The notes beneath the pieces are model-generated. The model was given only the letters and a program-made list of their open reading frames with translations. It ran no database searches and was not told the DNA's origin. Shown here piece after piece: positions 24,875-33,416 of a stretch of DNA of 64,000 nt (position 1 is the stretch's first letter; the number at the start of each line of letters is the position of its first letter). Source of the stretch: Virgibacillus_F sp049310925 (GTDB taxonomy: Bacteria; Bacillota; Bacilli; Bacillales; Amphibacillaceae); contig NZ_JBMERP010000002.1 of NCBI RefSeq assembly GCF_049310925.1, forward strand, positions 1-64,000, given 5' to 3'. Position numbers and translations under genes: made by a program.

Positions 24875-25654
24875 ATGATTAGACATAAGGTTGAGATATG
24901 TGGTGTTGATACATCGAAATTACCAGTACTAAAGAATGATGAAATGCGTAAATTATTTGTAAAAATGCAGGACGGAAATTTATCAGCCAGGGAAGAATTA
25001 GTAAATGGGAATTTACGATTAGTCCTAAGTGTTATTCAACGGTTTAACAATCGTGGGGAATATGTAGACGATCTATTTCAAGTAGGATGTATTGGATTAA
25101 TGAAATCAATAGACAATTTTGATTTAGGTCATAATGTTAAATTTTCCACTTATGCAGTTCCAATGATTATTGGAGAAATTAGAAGATATTTAAGAGACAA
25201 TAATCCAATTCGTGTATCACGATCATTGCGTGATATTGCGTATAAAGCATTGCAGGTCAGAGAGAGCTTGGTTAACAAAACATCAAAGGAACCCACATCA
25301 AAAGAAATTGCCGAGGAGTTGGGAATCCCTCAATCTGACATAGTTTTTGCATTAGATGCCATACAAGATCCTGTCTCATTATTTGAACCAATTTACAACG
25401 ATGGTGGCGATCCGATTTTTGTAATGGATCAATTAAGTGACGATACGGATAAGGATTCCACCTGGGTAGACAAGCTTTCTTTAAAAGAAGGCATGCACCA
25501 GCTAAACGAACGTGAAAAGTTGATTGTTAACAAACGTTTTTTTCAAGGCAAAACACAAATGGAAGTCGCAGACGAGATAGGTATCTCACAAGCGCAAGTA
25601 TCCCGTCTTGAAAAAGCAGCAATCAACCAAATGAACAAACAAATGTTTGAGTAA
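24875..25654 (+). CDS. sigG: RNA polymerase sporulation sigma factor SigG
   Basis: A 259-residue sigma-70-family factor for late forespore transcription. The N-terminus KVEICGVDTSKLPVLKN is nearly identical to B. subtilis SigG and contains the segment contacted by anti-sigma factors. Regions 2 (NLRLVLSVIQRF), 3 and 4 (VADEIGISQAQVSRLEK) are complete. The ATG at 24875 follows GGGAGGGC. The frame extends to 24839, but those codons lie just after the sigma-F/G-type promoter and are not conserved. The gene is immediately followed by a repeat cluster rather than ylmA. Confidence 0.96.
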   Translation: MIRHKVEICGVDTSKLPVLKNDEMRKLFVKMQDGNLSAREELVNGNLRLVLSVIQRFNNRGEYVDDLFQVGCIGLMKSIDNFDLGHNVKFSTYAVPMIIGEIRRYLRDNNPIRVSRSLRDIAYKALQVRESLVNKTSKEPTSKEIAEELGIPQSDIVFALDAIQDPVSLFEPIYNDGGDPIFVMDQLSDDTDKDSTWVDKLSLKEGMHQLNEREKLIVNKRFFQGKTQMEVADEIGISQAQVSRLEKAAINQMNKQMFE

Positions 25655-25795
25655 ATAGAAAAGCGGAGGCGCCCGTTTAACGACGTATGGACTGGACTGA
25701 CATGTTCAAGATAAAGGAAAGCCAAAAGTGCACTTCTTTTGTGCTTGACTTATCGAAGAACAGAGAAGGAAGTCCACTAGTCGTTGGGCGCAGCA
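25654..25795. repeat. GC-rich palindromic repeat, copy 1
   Basis: Begins with a 22-bp unit (AATAGAAAAGCGGAGGCGCC plus CG) repeated exactly at 25803. The ends fold on each other: GGCGCCCGTTTAACGAC near 25668 against GTCGTTGGGCGC near 25775, with an inner hairpin around AAGTGCACTT. No protein-coding signal. It abuts the sigG stop codon. Confidence 0.65.
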
Positions 25796-25802
25796 GCTAG
25801 AC

Positions 25803-25950
25803 AATAGAAAAGCGGAGGCGCCCGGTCTGAAGCGGACGCATAAGCAGAGAACCGAAGAACACATGGGTTTAAGTGTTCGAAGTGTTCAATGCTTATGACG
25901 ACAGCTTCAAGGAGCAGCGATTTGGAAGTAATAACTGCAGCCTAAATAAG
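25803..25950. repeat. GC-rich palindromic repeat, copy 2
   Basis: Shares the same first 22 bp with copy 1 and then diverges. Its body has its own inverted repeats: GCATAAGC paired with GCTTATGAC and GAACAC paired with GTGTTC. With copy 1 and the following terminator it fills most of the 406-bp sigG-ylmC gap. I see nothing else there apart from an A/T-rich stretch before ylmC. Confidence 0.55.
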
Positions 25951-25958
25951 TGCTCTTA

Positions 25959-25991
25959 GAGAACAGATAACCTCGCATCTGTTCTTTTTTC
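25959..25991 (+). terminator. Intrinsic terminator before ylmC
   Basis: Perfect 8-bp stem GAACAGAT / ATCTGTTC, loop AACCTCGC, then TTTTTT. It ends transcripts from sigG and the repeats. Confidence 0.85.
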
Positions 25992-26060
25992 TGTTTTACC
26001 GTATTTTTAATACAAAATATTGTTAGCCGTGCATATAGATTTAGTAAGGAAGGTGATTAA

Positions 26061-26336
26061 ATGATAAAACTTTCAGAACTTCAGATGAAAGAAATTATCG
26101 TCATTGAAAATGGAACACGGCTAGGGCATATTTCAGATTTGGAAATCGATGCAGTAAACGGAAGAATCATAGCATTAATTGTGCTGATAAAAGAAGGAAA
26201 AAGTGGGATGTTTGCGAAGTCTGGTGAAATGATTATTAACTGGAACCAGATAGTCACTATAGGAGCAGATGTTATCTTGGTTCAGTTAAAGGAAAATAAT
26301 ACACTTCTTTTAAGTAGTAAACAAACTTGGAATTAA
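26061..26336 (+). CDS. YlmC/YmxH family PRC-barrel sporulation protein
   Basis: A 91-residue protein built from one PRC-barrel-like beta domain: the pattern of short strands separated by glycine turns, with GTRLGHISDLEID at about 18-30 and INWNQIVTIGADVILV at about 66-81. The family is annotated as sporulation-associated in Bacillaceae, but no biochemical role is established. ylmC precedes ylmD-ylmH in B. subtilis, as here. The start follows AAGGAAGGTGATTAA. Family membership is confident; function is unknown. Confidence 0.88.
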   Translation: MIKLSELQMKEIIVIENGTRLGHISDLEIDAVNGRIIALIVLIKEGKSGMFAKSGEMIINWNQIVTIGADVILVQLKENNTLLLSSKQTWN

Positions 26337-26392
26337 AGTAAAACATTAATTGTGATAAAATGAGTAAAGGACTTTTTTGTGGAGGAATTTAA

Positions 26393-27199
26393 ATGGAAGC
26401 CTTTAATCAGGAAAATGAATCTTTTTTATCACTAACCAATTGGGAGCAAATAAAACCTTCTTTACGTGTTGGGTTTACCACGCGCCAAGGGGGGACTAGC
26501 AAGACACCCTTTGATTCACTTAATTTAGGGTTGCATGTACCAGATCGTTCACATGATGTAATTAGTAATCGGGAATATCTTGCACATAAACTGAATATAC
26601 CGATTGAGCAATGGGTTAGCGGTCAACAGGTTCATGGGACTATTGTTGAGGTCATTAATGACAAAGTACAGGGTAGGGGTGGATTGTCTTATGAAGATTC
26701 TTTACCAGGAGTAGATGGTCTCATCACTAACCAAAAAGGAGTTTTATGTACAGCATTTTTTGCAGATTGTGTTCCGTTGTTCTTTTTTGATCCCGACACA
26801 GATTATGTTGGAATTGCTCATGCGGGTTGGAAAGGTACAGTAAATGAAATTGGTGTAGAAATGATTAAAAAGTTCCTTCAGTTGGGTGCTAATATCGAAA
26901 CATTACGTGTAGCTGTTGGCCCTTGTATCTCACGAACCGCTTATGAGGTGGATGATCACGTTATAAAAAACCTATCTGCTGAACAGATAAAAAACACTAC
27001 AGATAAACGAAACAATAGTCATTATCTGTTGGACTTGAAGAAATTAAATGTAGAAAATCTTTTACAAAGTGGTGTGTTACGTCATAATATAGAGATATCA
27101 AATTATTGCACATATCGTGAAAAGGATTTATTCTTTTCACATCGCCGTGATGAAGGCAAAACTGGAAGAATGCTTGGATTTATTGGTTTTCAAGAATGA
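26393..27199 (+). CDS. pgeF: Peptidoglycan editing factor PgeF (YlmD)
   Basis: A 268-residue protein of the YfiH/multicopper-laccase-like family. Metal-binding or active residues are visible in the conserved ADCVPLFF segment (Cys and Asp near residues 122-123) and IAHAGWKGT (His near 142). In E. coli YfiH prevents wrong (L-Ser) incorporation into the stem peptide, hence PgeF; some homologues act on purine nucleosides. Its place beside sepF and divIVA is conserved in Firmicutes. The start follows GTGGAGGAATTTAA. The precise substrate in this organism is not evident. Confidence 0.9.
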   Translation: MEAFNQENESFLSLTNWEQIKPSLRVGFTTRQGGTSKTPFDSLNLGLHVPDRSHDVISNREYLAHKLNIPIEQWVSGQQVHGTIVEVINDKVQGRGGLSYEDSLPGVDGLITNQKGVLCTAFFADCVPLFFFDPDTDYVGIAHAGWKGTVNEIGVEMIKKFLQLGANIETLRVAVGPCISRTAYEVDDHVIKNLSAEQIKNTTDKRNNSHYLLDLKKLNVENLLQSGVLRHNIEISNYCTYREKDLFFSHRRDEGKTGRMLGFIGFQE

Positions 27200-27227
27200 T
27201 TTTGTGTTGAAAGGAGATCTAGTAATC

Positions 27228-27908
27228 GTGCCAGTAGCTGATAATTTAAAAGAGATACGTGCCAATATAAACGCAGCATGTAAAAGAAGTAATCGAAATG
27301 CAGAAGATATTACGATTATTGGAGTAACGAAATATGTTACAATAGAAAGAACATTAGAAGCGGTTGGAGCTGGAATTAAAAATCTTGGTGAAAATCGTTT
27401 GGAAGGTTTTCAAGAAAAGTATAACCATTTCAGTGACAGCGTAAAATGGCATTTTATCGGTACACTCCAGTCAAGAAAAGTGAAGGATGTCATCTCCGAG
27501 ATTGATTTTATCCATTCCTTGGACCGGAAATCATTAGCCAAAGAAATAGACAAGCGTTCTAAACGCCCAATTGATTGTTTTATTCAAGTAAATGTAAGTG
27601 AAGAGGAATCTAAGCATGGTGTGGCGTTAGGTGATGTTGAATTTTTTATTTCAGAACTTAAGAATTATTCAAACATTCGCGTGATTGGTTTAATGACAAT
27701 GGCCCAACATACTGATGATGAAAATGTATTGCGACAAACCTTTGCATCACTTAGAGAAAAAAGGGATCAGATTATGTTAAAGGATTTATCCCATGCACCG
27801 TGTCAATATTTGTCGATGGGCATGAGTAATGATTATGAAATTGCCATTGAAGAAGGTGCTACTCATATACGCATTGGTTCAAAGTTAGTTGGATCAAAAA
27901 ATCTGTGA
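27228..27908 (+). CDS. YggS-family pyridoxal phosphate homeostasis protein (YlmE)
   Basis: A 226-residue alanine-racemase-fold protein with one domain and no racemase partner. The PLP lysine lies in GVTKYV (about residue 35), and the phosphate-binding SMGMSNDYEIAI and RIGSK segments are near the C-terminus. YggS proteins bind PLP and keep vitamin B6 and amino-acid pools balanced. The open frame starts at 27117 inside pgeF, but a GTG at 27228 behind AAAGGAG (11 nt spacing) gives an N-terminus that aligns with B. subtilis YlmE. It is part of the ylmD-ylmH run. Confidence 0.9.
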   Translation: MPVADNLKEIRANINAACKRSNRNAEDITIIGVTKYVTIERTLEAVGAGIKNLGENRLEGFQEKYNHFSDSVKWHFIGTLQSRKVKDVISEIDFIHSLDRKSLAKEIDKRSKRPIDCFIQVNVSEEESKHGVALGDVEFFISELKNYSNIRVIGLMTMAQHTDDENVLRQTFASLREKRDQIMLKDLSHAPCQYLSMGMSNDYEIAIEEGATHIRIGSKLVGSKNL

Positions 27909-27917
27909 GGTGTTAAC

Positions 27918-28355
27918 GTGAGTATTAAAAATAAAATAAAAACATTTTTTACAATGGATGATGAGTATGAATATGTGGAAGAACAAGACGAAGAACAAGA
28001 ACAGGAAGATAATTCTGCCAATCATAGTCAAAAACATTCACAAAACGTTGTGAGTTTAAAAAGTATGCAGCAAGCTTCATCGAAAATGGTATTAAGTGAA
28101 CCAAGGTCATACGGAGAGGCTCAGGAAATTGCCGACAATATCGTAAACCGAAGAGCAGTTGTTATCAACTTACAACGGGTGGATAATGATCAAGGAAAGC
28201 GAATCATTGATTTTTTGAGCGGGACTGTTTACGCCATTAATGGTGATATTCAAAAGCTTGGCCCAGACACTTTCCTATGTACACCTGATAATGTAAATGT
28301 ATCCGGTGTAATTACAGATACATATGAAGAAGACGAAATTGAAAAAGGATGGTAG
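27918..28355 (+). CDS. sepF: Cell division protein SepF
   Basis: A 145-residue division protein that anchors and bundles FtsZ filaments into large rings. It has an N-terminal amphipathic membrane helix (SIKNKIKTFF), a Glu/Gln-rich linker (about 18-45) and the SepF core domain (about 60-135: VVINLQRVDNDQGKRIIDFLSG, with the glycine at the ring interface). The GTG start lies behind GTGAGGTG. The gene sits 9 nt after ylmE and 6 nt before ylmG, so it is clearly in one operon. Confidence 0.94.
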   Translation: MSIKNKIKTFFTMDDEYEYVEEQDEEQEQEDNSANHSQKHSQNVVSLKSMQQASSKMVLSEPRSYGEAQEIADNIVNRRAVVINLQRVDNDQGKRIIDFLSGTVYAINGDIQKLGPDTFLCTPDNVNVSGVITDTYEEDEIEKGW

Positions 28356-28361
28356 CATACA

Positions 28362-28637
28362 ATGGAAGCACTGTTTAAAATACTTTATTATGGATTAGAA
28401 ATTTATAGTTTTGCAATTATCATATATATATTTATGTCATGGTTCCCAGGCTCTCGGGAAACAGCAATAGGTAAGTTCTTAACGAGCATAGCGGAACCAT
28501 TTTTAGAACCGTTCCGTAAAATTATACCTCCACTTGGTATGATTGATTTATCGCCAATTGTTGCGATATTCGTACTATTTTTGGCTAGAGATTATGGTTT
28601 ACCAGTATTTTTTAAAATGTTAGCAGGTTTATTCTAA
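28362..28637 (+). CDS. YggT family membrane protein (YlmG)
   Basis: A 91-residue protein with two membrane segments (about 10-29 and 67-85) separated by the conserved SWFPGSRE and EPFLEPFRKIIPPLG segments typical of YggT/YlmG. Members are linked to cell-shape and division phenotypes, and to nucleoid distribution in chloroplasts, with no defined activity. It lies between sepF and ylmH, the standard order. The ribosome-binding region is AAAAGGATGG. Confidence 0.9.
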   Translation: MEALFKILYYGLEIYSFAIIIYIFMSWFPGSRETAIGKFLTSIAEPFLEPFRKIIPPLGMIDLSPIVAIFVLFLARDYGLPVFFKMLAGLF

Positions 28638-28640
28638 AAT

Positions 28641-29417
28641 ATGGATATTTACCAACACTTTAGAAAAGAGGAACAGCCGTATATTGATCGTGTATTATCG
28701 TGGAAAGAACTAGTAGAGAGATCATATCAGCCGGTATTAACAGATTTTTTAGATCCTAGAGAGCAACAAATTATTAATTTGTTGGTTGGTGGAGATGACA
28801 ACGATTTAAAACTCAATTTATTTGGTGGCGGAAATTTTTCCGAAAGAAAACGAGCAATAATCGTACCAGAGTATGAAGAAGTTGTGGAATCAGACTTTGG
28901 TATAATTATTTTACAGACAAATTATCATGAGAAGTTTGTTTCACTATCCCATGGAGATGTTATGGGATCTTTTTTATCACTAGGACTTGAACGAAAAAAG
29001 TTGGGTGATATCATTGTTAAGGACGGATTGGTCCAGATTTTATTAACAGATGATATCAGTACATATGTCGTAGCAAATCTAACATCAATAAAGAATACAA
29101 ATGTAAATTTCGTATCAAAATCAATTAAAGAATTAGTCGAAAAAGAGTTGTACTGGATATCGGAAGACCACCTAGTTTCATCTATGCGATTAGACACAAT
29201 CATAAAAAGTATATACGCTATTTCAAGGCAGACTGCTGCAGAAAGCATTTCTAAGAAATTAGTTAAAGTTAATTATCGAGTGGTAGATGATCGGTCATTC
29301 ACTGTACAGGCAAATGATTTAATATCATTTAAAGGCAAAGGCCGCAGTAAGGTTGAAGGGATTAATGGAAAGACTAAGAAGGAAAAGCTTAAAATAACAA
29401 CTTCGAAGTTAAAATAG
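28641..29417 (+). CDS. S4-domain RNA-binding protein YlmH
   Basis: A 258-residue protein. The N-terminal two thirds have the YlmH fold (conserved TDFLDPREQQI near 34-44), and the C-terminus is an S4 RNA-binding domain (about 180-245, KVNYRVVDD and ISFKGKGR). YlmH homologues associate with stalled large ribosomal subunits and contribute to quality control, which is notable because rqcH is also encoded in this window. It starts 3 nt after ylmG. Identification is firm from sequence and order. Confidence 0.9.
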   Translation: MDIYQHFRKEEQPYIDRVLSWKELVERSYQPVLTDFLDPREQQIINLLVGGDDNDLKLNLFGGGNFSERKRAIIVPEYEEVVESDFGIIILQTNYHEKFVSLSHGDVMGSFLSLGLERKKLGDIIVKDGLVQILLTDDISTYVVANLTSIKNTNVNFVSKSIKELVEKELYWISEDHLVSSMRLDTIIKSIYAISRQTAAESISKKLVKVNYRVVDDRSFTVQANDLISFKGKGRSKVEGINGKTKKEKLKITTSKLK

Positions 29418-29526
29418 TTTGAAAAACATGCAGGATTTCCATAGGAAACGTCGAATTAAGTCGTAATAGGAAAAATTTTAATTAATTGATATATTGTTTT
29501 CTAAATAAAGTAAGGAGGTGGCCCAA

Positions 29527-30030
29527 GTGCCATTAACACCACTAGATATCCATAACAAAGAATTCACAAAAGGCTTTCGGGGTTATGATGAAGATGAAGT
29601 TAACGAATTTTTAGACCAAGTAATTAAAGACTATGAAATGGTGATTCGGGAAAGAAAAGAACTGAAAGAAAAAATGGAACAACTAAATGAAAAACTAGGT
29701 CATTTTACTAATATTGAAACCACCTTAAATAAGTCAATTTTAATTGCTCAGGAAACTGCAGAGGAAGTTCGTGGTAACGCAACGAAAGAATCAAAGTTGA
29801 TAATTAAAGAAGCAGAGAAAAACGCAGATCGTATTATTAACGAAGCACTTAACAAATCGCGCAGAATTTCCATGGATGTAGAAGAACTTAAAAAACAGGG
29901 TAAGGTATTCCGTACTAGACTAAGAATGCTTATTGAAGCACAGTTAGAAATGATTGGAACAGATGATTGGGATCACTTATTTGACGAAGAAATTGGCGAA
30001 GAACTTGAATTAGCAGAAAATAGATCTTAA
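29527..30030 (+). CDS. divIVA: Septum site-determining protein DivIVA
   Basis: A 167-residue coiled-coil scaffold that binds negatively curved membrane at septa and poles and positions Min proteins and the chromosome origin. The N-terminal lipid-binding domain (LTPLDIHNKEFTKGFRGY, residues 3-20, and DEDEVNEFLDQV) matches B. subtilis DivIVA closely, followed by two coiled-coil stretches. A GTG start at 29527 is used: AAGGAGG lies 8 nt upstream, whereas the GTG at 29518 is inside that site. The next element is the ileS leader. Confidence 0.95.
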   Translation: MPLTPLDIHNKEFTKGFRGYDEDEVNEFLDQVIKDYEMVIRERKELKEKMEQLNEKLGHFTNIETTLNKSILIAQETAEEVRGNATKESKLIIKEAEKNADRIINEALNKSRRISMDVEELKKQGKVFRTRLRMLIEAQLEMIGTDDWDHLFDEEIGEELELAENRS

Positions 30031-30033
30031 TTG

Positions 30034-30063
30034 TTGACGATTAAAGCAATATTAATCTATAAT
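30034..30063 (+). promoter_or_regulatory. SigA-type promoter of the ileS T-box transcript
   Basis: TTGACG (30034-30039), 18 nt, perfect TATAAT (30058-30063), starting right after the divIVA stop and just before the T-box leader. Confidence 0.75.
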
Positions 30064-30069
30064 AAAATA

Positions 30070-30342
30070 AACTTAATTAATAAGTGAATAGTAACATACA
30101 AGGACGGAGACAGTATAATTGTTATACTCTGTTTAAAGCGAGCTGGGATACGGTGTAAGCCTGGTACAGAAAACATTTAGAACATCACTCCTGAGTATCC
30201 GATCGAATCTGTCAGAGGAGAATTGGACGTGTCGTTCACGTTACGAACTTCGAGTGAATTTAAGTTTTAATTAAGAATTTAAATTTATAAGGGTGGTACC
30301 GCGAGTCTTCTCGTCCCTTTTGGGATGTAGAGGGCTTTTTTT
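30070..30342 (+). ncRNA. T-box riboswitch leader (isoleucine)
   Basis: A tRNA-sensing leader. The T-box sequence AAGGGTGGTACCGCG is at 30289-30303, with the UGGU bulge that pairs to the ACCA end of a tRNA with discriminator A. A terminator stem follows (30305-30335: CGTCCC against GGGATG, continuing with AGAGGGC) with seven T at 30336-30342. Upstream, a long Stem I region runs from about 30095 to 30225. ATC at 30184-30186, followed by A, is the likely specifier and agrees with ileS downstream. Uncharged tRNA-Ile would favour the antiterminator. Confidence 0.88.
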
Positions 30343-30351
30343 AATATTTTT

Positions 30352-30430
30352 AGAAAACTTGGCTTATCGCAAGCCTTTTGGCGAAAGCTTAGTGCAGCAC
30401 TTATGCAGAAAGAAAGTTTATTGCTAAAAA
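30352..30430 (+). repeat. Intergenic two-hairpin repeat, copy C
   Basis: Starts AGAAAACTTGGCTTATCGC and contains TTGGCGAAAGCTTAG and CTTATGCAGAAAGAAAGTTT, matching copies B and D. The second hairpin is shortened at its 3' side, ending TTGCTAAAAA. It sits just after the T-box terminator and before ileS. Confidence 0.75.
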
Positions 30431-30444
30431 TAATTGCTACATAA

Positions 30445-30484
30445 AACTATTTCTTGATTACAATAACTATTTCTTGATTACAAT
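30445..30484 (+). repeat. Perfect 20-bp tandem duplication
   Basis: The 20-nt unit AACTATTTCTTGATTACAAT occurs twice head to tail with no mismatch, 48 nt before the ileS start. Each unit carries a TTGATT and a TACAAT, so the pair could form a weak -35/-10 with 19-nt spacing. Confidence 0.9.
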
Positions 30485-30532
30485 AAATAAATGATCAAGG
30501 CTTATAGCAAGTTAACACTAGGAGGAACAATA

Positions 30533-33286
30533 ATGGATTATAAAGACACATTACTAATGCCAAAGACAGAGTTTCCAATGCGAGGTAATTTACCAAACAA
30601 GGAACCTGTACGTCAACAGAAATGGGAAGAAGAAAATATATATGAAAAAGGGCAGGAACGTACAAAGGGCCGACCTTTATTTGTCTTACATGACGGACCA
30701 CCATATGCAAATGGTGATTTGCATATTGGGCACGCATTAAATAAAATACTTAAGGATTTCATCACTCGTTACAAATCAATGACTGGTTTCAGTGCTCCAT
30801 ATGTGCCTGGTTGGGACACACATGGACTGCCGATTGAAACAGCTTTGACAAAGAAGAAAAAGATAAATCGAAAAGAACTTAGTATTGCTGAATTCAGAAA
30901 AATGTGTGCTGAGTATGCAATGGGTCAGATAGATAATCAACGTACACAGTTTAAACAACTTGGAGTCAGAGGAGATTGGGATAACCCATATATCACATTA
31001 AACAAGAACTATGAAGCAGCACAAATTAAGGTCTTTGGTGAGATGGCTAATAAAGGGTATATCTATAAAGGATTAAAACCAGTTTATTGGTCACCATCAT
31101 CTGAATCAGCCCTTGCTGAGGCAGAAATTGAATACCATGATAAGCGTTCACCATCTATTTATGTTGGTTTTGAAGTAACGGATGGAAAAGGTCTACTCGA
31201 TGGTGGAGAAAAGGTTATCATCTGGACTACTACACCATGGACTATTCCAGCAAATCTTGGGATTAGTTTACACCCAAAATTCGATTATGTTGTTGTAAAG
31301 GTAGAGAATGAAAAATTTGTTGTGGCACAGGATCTGCTTGAGACAGTGTCTAATGAATTGGATTGGGAAAATCCAGAAGTTATTAAAACATTTAAAGGCC
31401 AAGAGGCTGATAAAATCGTTACGAAGCATCCTTTTTATGACAGAGACTCTATTGTCATGTTAGGTGATCATGTGACAACAGATGCAGGTACAGGATGTGT
31501 TCATACTGCTCCTGGTCATGGTGAAGATGATTTTTATGTTTCAAAAGGATATGGACTAGAAGCATTATGTCCTGTTGATGACAAAGGTATTTTTACGAGT
31601 GAGGCTCCCGGATTTGAAGGATTATTTTATGATGAGGCAAACAAACAAATCACAGAAAAGCTTGAAGAGGTTGGGGCTTTATTAAAACTAACATTCATCA
31701 CTCATTCTTACCCACATGACTGGCGTACGAAAAAACCAACAATTTTCCGTGCAACATCACAGTGGTTTGCGTCAATCAAGGACTTCCGCCAAGATATTTT
31801 AGAAGAAATTAAACGAGTTAATTGGTATCCAAGCTGGGGTGAAACACGATTATTTAATATGGTTCGAGACCGTGAAGATTGGTGTATTTCACGCCAACGA
31901 GCATGGGGAGTACCAATTCCTGTTTTTTACGCTGAAGACCAAACACCGATTATTACAGAGGAAACGATTGCACATATTTCTAAGTTGTTTGCTGAACACG
32001 GTTCGAACGTTTGGTTCGAGCGCGAGGCTAAGGATTTGCTACCAGAAGGATTTACATCTGATCATAGCCCAAACGGGAAATTTACAAAAGAAACAGACAT
32101 CATGGATGTATGGTTTGATTCAGGTTCTTCCCATGAAGGAGTATTAGTTGGTCGAGATGACCATAGACGTCCTGCAGATATTTATTTGGAAGGAAGTGAC
32201 CAGTATCGCGGGTGGTTTAACTCTTCCTTATCAACGTCTGTTGCGGTTACAGGGAAAGCACCATATGAGAATATTGTCTCTCATGGATTTGTTCTAGATG
32301 GCAATGGCCGGAAAATGAGTAAATCATTAGGCAACATTATGAGTCCATCAAAAGTTCAAAAACAATTGGGATCCGATATCCTTCGTTTATGGGTATCATC
32401 AGTGGACTATCAAGCAGATGTTCGTATTTCACAGGATATTTTAAAGCATGTGTCAGAGGCGTATCGAAAAATTAGAAATACATTCCGCTTTATGCTGGCA
32501 AACTTAGCTGATTTTAATCCTGAAACTGACCGTGTAAATGTAAGTGACTTGCAGGAAGTTGACCAATATATGCTACATCGTCTGCAGCAGATAAACAAAA
32601 ATGTGAGATCAGGCTATGATAAATTTGAGTTTTCAACAATTTATCATCAGGTTCACAACTTTTGCGCAGTAGATCTTAGCTCATTCTATTTAGACTTTGC
32701 AAAAGATATTCTGTATATTGAAGCAGCGGATAACGCGCAACGCAGAAGTATTCAAACAGTTTACTATGATATCTTAACAACACTTGTTCAACTGTTAACG
32801 CCAATTATTCCACATACAACAGATGAAGTATGGGAATATATTCCTGGAACTAAGACTTCAGTGAACGTGCAGTTAACAGACATCCCAGATCCAATAGAGG
32901 TTTTTGACAATGAGGAACTACCAAAGAAATGGGATCACTTTATGAGTGTTCGCGACGATGTTTTCAAGGCATTAGAAGAAGCTCGAAACAAAAAAATCAT
33001 TGGAAAATCCTTAGAAGCTAAAATAACCATTGTTGCAAAGGACGAAAACACGAAAGAAGTACTAAACGGTATTCAAAATCTGCATCAGTTATTAATTGTT
33101 TCAGAAGCAAATTTAAGTGAAGATAGTAATGGAACAACTGGGTATCGTTTTGTTGACGTTAAAGTCGAAAAACATCCAGGAGAAAAATGTGAACGTTGCT
33201 GGATTGCTTCAGAAACCGTTGGAGAAGATAAAGAACACCCAGAACTATGTACACGCTGTGCTGAAATAGTCAAAGAAAACTATTAA
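30533..33286 (+). CDS. ileS: Isoleucine--tRNA ligase
   Basis: A 917-residue class I aminoacyl-tRNA synthetase that charges tRNA-Ile. The HIGH motif occurs in GDLHIGHALNK (about 63-73). The editing (CP1) domain is in the first half, KMSKSLGN is near 594-601, and a C-terminal zinc knuckle (CERCW and CTRCAE) closes the protein, as in the bacterial non-mupirocin-resistant IleS1 type. The ATG at 30533 follows AGGAGGAACAATA; the frame extends to 30491 through the duplicated leader without a ribosome-binding site. Controlled by the upstream T-box. Length is normal (921 in B. subtilis). Confidence 0.97.
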   Translation: MDYKDTLLMPKTEFPMRGNLPNKEPVRQQKWEEENIYEKGQERTKGRPLFVLHDGPPYANGDLHIGHALNKILKDFITRYKSMTGFSAPYVPGWDTHGLPIETALTKKKKINRKELSIAEFRKMCAEYAMGQIDNQRTQFKQLGVRGDWDNPYITLNKNYEAAQIKVFGEMANKGYIYKGLKPVYWSPSSESALAEAEIEYHDKRSPSIYVGFEVTDGKGLLDGGEKVIIWTTTPWTIPANLGISLHPKFDYVVVKVENEKFVVAQDLLETVSNELDWENPEVIKTFKGQEADKIVTKHPFYDRDSIVMLGDHVTTDAGTGCVHTAPGHGEDDFYVSKGYGLEALCPVDDKGIFTSEAPGFEGLFYDEANKQITEKLEEVGALLKLTFITHSYPHDWRTKKPTIFRATSQWFASIKDFRQDILEEIKRVNWYPSWGETRLFNMVRDREDWCISRQRAWGVPIPVFYAEDQTPIITEETIAHISKLFAEHGSNVWFEREAKDLLPEGFTSDHSPNGKFTKETDIMDVWFDSGSSHEGVLVGRDDHRRPADIYLEGSDQYRGWFNSSLSTSVAVTGKAPYENIVSHGFVLDGNGRKMSKSLGNIMSPSKVQKQLGSDILRLWVSSVDYQADVRISQDILKHVSEAYRKIRNTFRFMLANLADFNPETDRVNVSDLQEVDQYMLHRLQQINKNVRSGYDKFEFSTIYHQVHNFCAVDLSSFYLDFAKDILYIEAADNAQRRSIQTVYYDILTTLVQLLTPIIPHTTDEVWEYIPGTKTSVNVQLTDIPDPIEVFDNEELPKKWDHFMSVRDDVFKALEEARNKKIIGKSLEAKITIVAKDENTKEVLNGIQNLHQLLIVSEANLSEDSNGTTGYRFVDVKVEKHPGEKCERCWIASETVGEDKEHPELCTRCAEIVKENY

Positions 33287-33333
33287 GTCAAAGAAAATGC
33301 CAATACGTTCAAAATTTTTGTGTGATTGATAGG

Positions 33334-33369
33334 AAAGAATCCTTCTCTTAAAGCAGAGAAGGATTCTTT
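33334..33369 (+). terminator. Intrinsic terminator after ileS
   Basis: Perfect 15-bp stem AAAGAATCCTTCTCT / AGAGAAGGATTCTTT with a 6-nt loop. The stem itself ends in TTT, with ATGATAA after it, so the U tract is short. Confidence 0.65.
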
Positions 33370-33416
33370 ATGATAATATGTTACTTAGAAACAAGTTTGG
33401 ATTTGGGGGAAGATAA

